64,000 bases of DNA. Origin: Persicaria tinctoria. Taxonomy: Eukaryota > Streptophyta > Magnoliopsida > Caryophyllales > Polygonaceae. The DNA lies in the NCBI GenBank assembly GCA_037127255.1, contig JBANSL010000016.1, forward strand, positions 1,180,501 through 1,244,500, in the 5' to 3' direction. The translations under genes and the position numbers were made by a program. Positions 59,071-64,000 of the stretch are shown here, one piece after another. The number at the start of each line of letters is the position of its first letter. Position 1 is the stretch's first letter. The notes below the pieces were generated by a model. It saw only the letters and a program-made list of their open reading frames with translations. It did not search any database and was not told the DNA's origin.

Positions 59071-60153
59071 CTTTTTTTTATTTTAATCTAGATGTAATAA
59101 AATATATTTATATTAACTACTTGCTATTTTTATTTATTTATAACATTATAAATAAAAATAATTCACAATAATATATGATGATACACATATAATAAAGGGA
59201 AAGGTATAAAGGAAAAGAAAAAGAGAAAATAAAGTTGAAAAGAGGTAAAAAGAGGTTTCTCATGGTGGTAGAAGAAAACTTTTAGAAAGAGGTAGAAAAA
59301 ATGAAAATTATTTTAAACAAAAAAAATAAACGAATTGTAAAATTGTGATAGGAAGATGAGGAAAAAAGGGGGAAAAGAGGTTTCTCTATGGTTGCGGATG
59401 GTCTTAGTGGATGATACCACTCCACGACGGTGGTCTCACAGACTCATCAGCGAGTAAGGGCCTCAGGAGTCCAAGGGGGTTAGGGGGTAGCACCACCCCT
59501 CCAAAACAGTATGGTATATAAATCTACACACTTATTAAGAAAATAAATAAAAATATAGTTATATCTCTAATTATCACTTAATTTTTTTTTTACTTTCTCA
59601 AAAACTACAATTAATAATTGTCTAATCATTACAAGGACAAATTCGTAAAGGAGATGTCAAAATAACTAAAATGACAAGTTTTTCTTAACAGAATTTACTT
59701 CTTATGACTATAATGACAAGTTTTAATAAACGAATGGAGTATCATATACTACTATTACCCTCAAAGATCGGGATATTTTTATTATATTTAAAAGTTGATG
59801 ATATATTTTTACCATATTCCCAAAGGTGAAGATATTTTAATTTTTTTTTTTTAAATATAGAAATAATGGTTTTGGGGGTCCTTCTCAAGGTGTCTCGTTC
59901 ATTCCGTTCACAGCTACCTATTTAATTTGATTTTATAACTTTGGAGACCGCTCTAGCTAGGAGTTGTTTGACTATTTTCTTAATTTTGTTTTGGTTTTTG
60001 TTATGATTTAAACAATTAGTTTGTCTACTCCTCCCTCTTTTCGGTAAAACATATCGTTTAATTTTAGTATTCAAACACGCTTTTTTATAGGATAAAAACC
60101 ATATAAAATATCTCATATTTTTTATATTTTTTTTAACAAGTTCATAGTTACTA
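59071..60153. other. Gene-free spacer
   Basis: AT-rich. A short segment at about 59571-59640 is similar to the last 55 bases of the window. AACGAATGGAGTAT near 59731 resembles a Stowaway right end without a partner. Confidence 0.35.
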
Positions 60154-60286
60154 CTCCCTCCGATAATAAGTATTATATTGTTAAAAAAATTATTTAAAAA
60201 ATCGATATTTTATACAATATAGTTTTAAACTCTTTAAACTACGTGCACAAAAGTAAAAAAAATCTTACATTTATAGTCAGAGGGAG
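60154..60286. mobile_element. Stowaway-like MITE
   Basis: The ends CTCCCTCCGATAATAAGT and ATTTATAGTCAGAGGGAG are imperfect inverted repeats flanked by TA. It is about 133 bases. Confidence 0.65.
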
Positions 60287-60302
60287 TATTAGTAAGTACG
60301 AG

Positions 60303-60567
60303 ATGGGGGAATTGAAGCTGAGGCGGTCCATTGGGCTTTGGTATACTATGTGTTGCTGAGAGGGGAATTAGGAGGATCGTTGTCGAATCTGACTGTAGTG
60401 CTGTGTTGAGCTCCATATATACGAGATGCGATGGACGAGGGGCTTTGTTTCAAATCATTGGCGCCATTCTGGAGCTTGCGGACGAGCTAGATGAAGTGGT
60501 CTGGTCTAACATCGACTTTTCCAGCCGCCAAGCCTTTTTTTTACCAACACTTGCTTACACCAAAAGT
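60303..60567 (+). pseudogene. RNase H (RVT_3-type) fragment, frameshifted
   Basis: One frame gives EAEAVHWAL. After a shift within about 25 bases, the next frame gives AERGIRRIVVESDCSAVLSS and later ELDEVVWSNIDF. The spacing of EAEA...AL and (I/V)VESDC fits the reverse-transcriptase-like RNase H domain found at the ends of plant non-LTR elements and in their domesticated relatives. The two halves are out of frame, there is no ATG and nothing upstream, so it is a dead fragment. Confidence 0.6.
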
Positions 60568-60650
60568 TGATGACTGATCATACATTTGATAAAATTTTGA
60601 CCATGCATATACCACGATACAACAATTAAAAGATCGATCTAAATCTAATC

Positions 60651-60706
60651 TTCTATAATAGTGAAATTATTTTTAGAATTCTATAATAGTGAAATTATTT
60701 TTAGAA
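60651..60706. repeat. 28-bp perfect tandem duplication
   Basis: The 28-base unit beginning TTCTATAATAGTGAAATTAT occurs twice head to tail with no difference. Confidence 0.95.
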
Positions 60707-61379
60707 TGGTGGGGTCCAACATTTTTTTTCTCTTATTAATGTACCTTTACAAAAAGGAGGGGAAAAAGAAAAATAGGCAAGCTAAGCAAAATGCTTTAAA
60801 TTGTTGTCCGTTAATAAGATGTCTCACTCTAACTTTGGGTTTTGGCAGCTCTTAATTCTCTTGCAATGTCATATTCCGTTCATTTTGTACAACCCACATC
60901 TACACATTCCTTAGTGGTGAAGCACATGTATATTGTAACTCTTGTAGTGCAATAGTTTTTTATAAAAGGTACATATTTGCACATAATGGGTAAAAATATG
61001 CATGAATTTTTTTTTATTCTATTGATTTAATGTGTATTTTTTTTACACATCTTTGAAATCAAATTAAATAATAAATAAATAAAATCAGTAATATGAATCA
61101 ATAAAATTGTCTTTATTTTTATGAAAATTTATACATATATGAGATGTGGTGTGCTCAGATTTGCACATCACATTTTTAAATTCGTACATTTGAACACCAC
61201 CTAAAATCAACTAATAGAGCCAAAAAAAAGTTTAAATATATATATTTTTTAAAATATATATTTACACACAATTATCGGTGATGGTCTAAGAAAGTTTGTA
61301 TTACAATGTATTTTATTTATAATATACTAAGTATAAATAGTTAAATAGTGTCTTATCCAACTTGCGGCAGGGTCTCATA
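60707..61379. other. Gene-free spacer
   Basis: AT-rich; no gene or paired terminal repeats recognised. Confidence 0.35.
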
Positions 61380-61773
61380 GGGTGTGTATGGTAAAAATAT
61401 AAACAAGTTAAAAGTGTAAAAATTTTAACTGTTAAAAAAATAAACGGGTTTAAACGGTGTATGGGAACAACAAATAAGCTTTAGTCAGTTAAAAAAAGGG
61501 TTTATAAATAAGCTGCAGATTGAAGCTTATTTTGAGGTTTATATTCCATAATTACTATTTTACCCCTTCTCTTTTATCTTATTCGGTTTGAAAGTACCAC
61601 AATACCCCTCATAAAAACCAAATAAACTCCACTTTTTACAAATAAACTGTTTTTCGCCCCATACAGAGTTTATATTTTTTCATAAATTTTTAACTACTTT
61701 TACCAACAGTTTATAAATTTTTACCCTGTTTATAATTTTAGTCGATTTATTAACCTCTTCTCATACGAACCCA
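61380..61773. mobile_element. MITE family M1, copy 2
   Basis: It begins GGGTGTGTATGG and ends CATACGAACCCAT. It is similar throughout to 51837-52233, in the same orientation. No clean target duplication is assigned. It is non-coding. Confidence 0.65.
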
Positions 61774-62089
61774 TTATATATCTTTGTATGTCATTCTTAT
61801 CTATCTATCTAGCTAGTAAGATATTAATGCTTGATGTTATTAGAATGATTTGACTTGGGTTGTTGATAATGAGTTGTATTGTACGTATATGAGATAAGAT
61901 TTAGGGCACATTTGAATTTCATTATATTTTAATTATAATTATAAACATTATTATTAATATCGATCATTTTTTACAATAGGTTTAAAATAACATAAATTTA
62001 TAAGGTTAGTGTTTGACTAACACAAATATAAACTTTATAGATATCGAGTGTTCGACTAACACAGATATAAACATAACAGTGTTAGTCAA
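61774..62089. other. Gene-free spacer
   Basis: AT-rich. TCGAGTGTTCGACTAACACA-like words repeat near 62008-62060. Confidence 0.3.
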
Positions 62090-62222
62090 TTACATCTCAC
62101 CTAAGAGATCAGTGTTCTCTTATGTCTCACTATCACGAAGTTAAGGTTCAAATCCCACTAGTGACATGTCATTTATACTATGGTGAATACTCATTTCTTC
62201 CGTTCCAAAAAAAAAAAAAAAA
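62090..62222 (+). mobile_element. Possible SINE remnant
   Basis: GGTTCAAATCCCA near 62144 fits a tRNA-type B box. It is followed about 60 bases later by a 16-A run. No convincing A box or cloverleaf is found, so it is not a tRNA gene. Confidence 0.3.
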
Positions 62223-62232
62223 CTCATTTCTT

Positions 62233-63235
62233 GACATGGGTTAAACCTATCTGACGGTATATCGATTATAGGATAGACTTGGACTAGTGAAAAATTAATC
62301 GATAAACCCAAAAATTTTCATTGTAAAATAAAATAAAATTCATAACTTGTTGTGTGTATGCACATTGGAGTAATGTGTTTATATTGCTATTAAATAAAAT
62401 GTCAATTTATGTATATAGGATCACCTTTCTTGTAGCTTTGCTTGTGGAACTTCTCTACCTCACCAATCAAAAGTAATGCTAACTAGGATTCCTATATACA
62501 CAACTCACAATAAAAAGCAACCTTGACTCTTTTTTTTTTTTTGGTAATAAAGTTAAAGAGATGTATTTTCCCCTAAAGTCCTTTTTTAACGTATAATTTA
62601 TTTATAAGTACTGATGGATTTAGTTTCTGAATGCATAGTCAACAAAAAAATAATTACTATGTTTTATTAAAAATTTGTTTATGCCATTTTAAATTATTAG
62701 TATTATATGAACGTTCCATTCATTTTGCAAATTGTAAACTTTGATGCCATAGATTATGCCATTTTTTTACGCCATGGGCCAGCCACAAGCCCAAAAGACA
62801 CGGGCCTTTCATTTATATGGGCTTATGCAAATGGTGGCCCATTAGTTATTGCTACTGTTAGGTTCGGAGAGTTCGTGGGAGCTTGGTTTGGTACAAATGA
62901 GTAATATCAAACCGGTTCATCTTCTCGTTGGCTTGATACGCCAAGGCTTTCTGAGTAGAGATTGATTGACTTGTTATGTTACTCTCTCATCGAGAGATAA
63001 ACCATAGAGCAGAAAAGCAGATTCACTTGCTTGAATGTTTTTCATTTTCATCGGGGTTTCACAATTTGGTTTATTTATTAAACAATCAGATGGATTAGTT
63101 ATCTCTGTCAAGCCGTTTTCATTTTCACTACTACCAAATACAAATTTGTTTAGTTTGTTTGGTAAAACATGTTTATAAACAATTTTATATTTTCAATAAG
63201 ATTTGAACTCGAATCTATTAGGATGAGTCTAGCCC
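62233..63235. other. Gene-free spacer
   Basis: No gene recognised. About 62770-62880 is less AT-rich and contains GGGCC/GGCCC words but no domain. Confidence 0.3.
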
Positions 63236-63238
63236 TAA

Positions 63239-63807
63239 GAGCATGTGCAGTGGTGAGCCCCAACCTCGGACCCTTAACTTACTTTTCTTATGCCACATCA
63301 GCTTAAGGGTCTCATTCTTACTTTTAAAATTTTCACCATCATTCATGAGCCCAAGTCTTGAGCCCTTAAATTACCTTTTATTATTTTTCCTTTTTATTTA
63401 CTCAATTCTTTTATTATTATTAATAATAAAAATATTAAGTAATTAATTTATAATAACATAGCATAAAAATAATAATTTTTTAATGTTTAAAAACGAAAAT
63501 ATGGGTATTATTCAAATGAATTTTTTTGTAACAAACATATGCAAGAGGGGTGTCTATGTGTAGATAAAAATAAATTAAATTCAAAAATAAATTTTTTATT
63601 TTTTTAAACAAATGAAAAACAATCGAAAATCATTTAAAAGTAAATAAAACATAAGTTCTGCCACGTGGCAGTTATGAGCCCTACTTTTTGGGTCTCATAT
63701 ATAAGATACTCAAACAATGGGCCCTTACATTAAACTTTTTTTTTCCCCATTTTTTTCTTCCTATGTGGCAACTATAAGAGCCCAAAGGCTCACCATTGCA
63801 CATGCTC
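63239..63807. mobile_element. Harbinger/Tourist-like MITE, 569 bp
   Basis: The left end GAGCATGTGCAGTGGTGAGCC and the reverse complement of the right end (GAGCATGTGCAATGGTGAGCC) differ at one base. TAA flanks both sides (63236-63238 and 63808-63810). It is AT-rich and non-coding. Confidence 0.8.
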
Positions 63808-63810
63808 TAA

Positions 63811-64000
63811 AAATAGGAAAAAAACATTTTATCATGCCTATTTATGGACAAATTATTAGTTTAATCATCTTTTCGTTAATTAAAATTTGTCATTTTAGAG
63901 TTTTACAAACTTTTTAAGAAAACAAATACAAATACACTTACTCATAATTATTACTCTAATTTTTTACTTTCCCGAAAACTACAACTAACAACAATCTAAT
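63811..64000. other. Spacer to window end
   Basis: The last ~55 bases resemble 59571-59640 (TTTTTTACTTTC.C.AAAACTACAA.TAA). Otherwise nothing is recognised. Confidence 0.35.

Noticed and set aside
62130..62170. Possible tRNA gene (B-box-like GGTTCAAATCCC)
   Set aside because: No cloverleaf or A box could be drawn; better explained as a SINE remnant.

Overview
This is a window of nuclear DNA from a flowering plant, most likely a eudicot. The evidence is AT-rich intergenic DNA, GT-AG introns, plant-only gene families, and a dense mix of plant transposons (copia and gypsy LTR elements, LINE tails, Helitron ends, hAT, Mutator-like, Harbinger/Tourist-like and Stowaway-like MITEs). I cannot name the species. 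I see no prokaryotic gene, CRISPR array, tRNA or rRNA gene.

Layout. 1-23.8 kb is a gene-free transposon region. It holds Helitron-like 3' ends in tandem, a decayed Ty1/copia element (2.1-7.0 kb), a 1.0-kb foldback element (7.9-8.9 kb), a hAT-type element with a Harbinger MITE nested in it (10.5-11.9 kb), gypsy/Athila-like remnants with a tRNA-Asp-type primer site (12.9-15.3 kb), a second Mutator-like element (17.4-18.7 kb) and a 1.1-kb hAT element (19.7-20.8 kb).

23.9-51.1 kb is a gene island with five genes whose exons I traced by splice sites and continuous reading frame: a CAX-type vacuolar cation/H+ exchanger (+, 9 exons, 462 aa), a chloroplast nucleotide carrier of the TAAC/PAPST1 type (+, 10 exons, 382 aa), an NF-YB histone-fold transcription factor (+, 6 exons including a 6-base micro-exon, 174 aa), a UPL4-type HECT ubiquitin ligase (+, 18 exons, 1566 aa) and a malectin-like LRR receptor kinase (-, 14 exons, about 933 aa). 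UPL4 and the receptor kinase converge on a 1.2-kb gap. The five genes belong to unrelated processes (ion transport, plastid nucleotide exchange, transcription, protein turnover, cell-surface signalling) and I see no sign that they work as a cluster.

51.1-64 kb is again gene-poor: two copies of one MITE family, three Stowaway-like MITEs, a 2.85-kb inverted-repeat element enclosing a solo LTR and a minisatellite, large CT/TA microsatellites, a frameshifted RNase H fragment, a possible Harbinger ORF1 fragment and a Tourist-like MITE near the end.

I did not find a convincing new biological system. The most interesting items are structural: the foldback element with its empty-site paralogue in the same window, the second Mutator-like element with gene-like unique DNA, the head-to-tail Helitron junctions, and the 22-base duplication that breaks reverse transcriptase just before its catalytic motif. 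All exon boundaries are predictions made by eye without transcript evidence.
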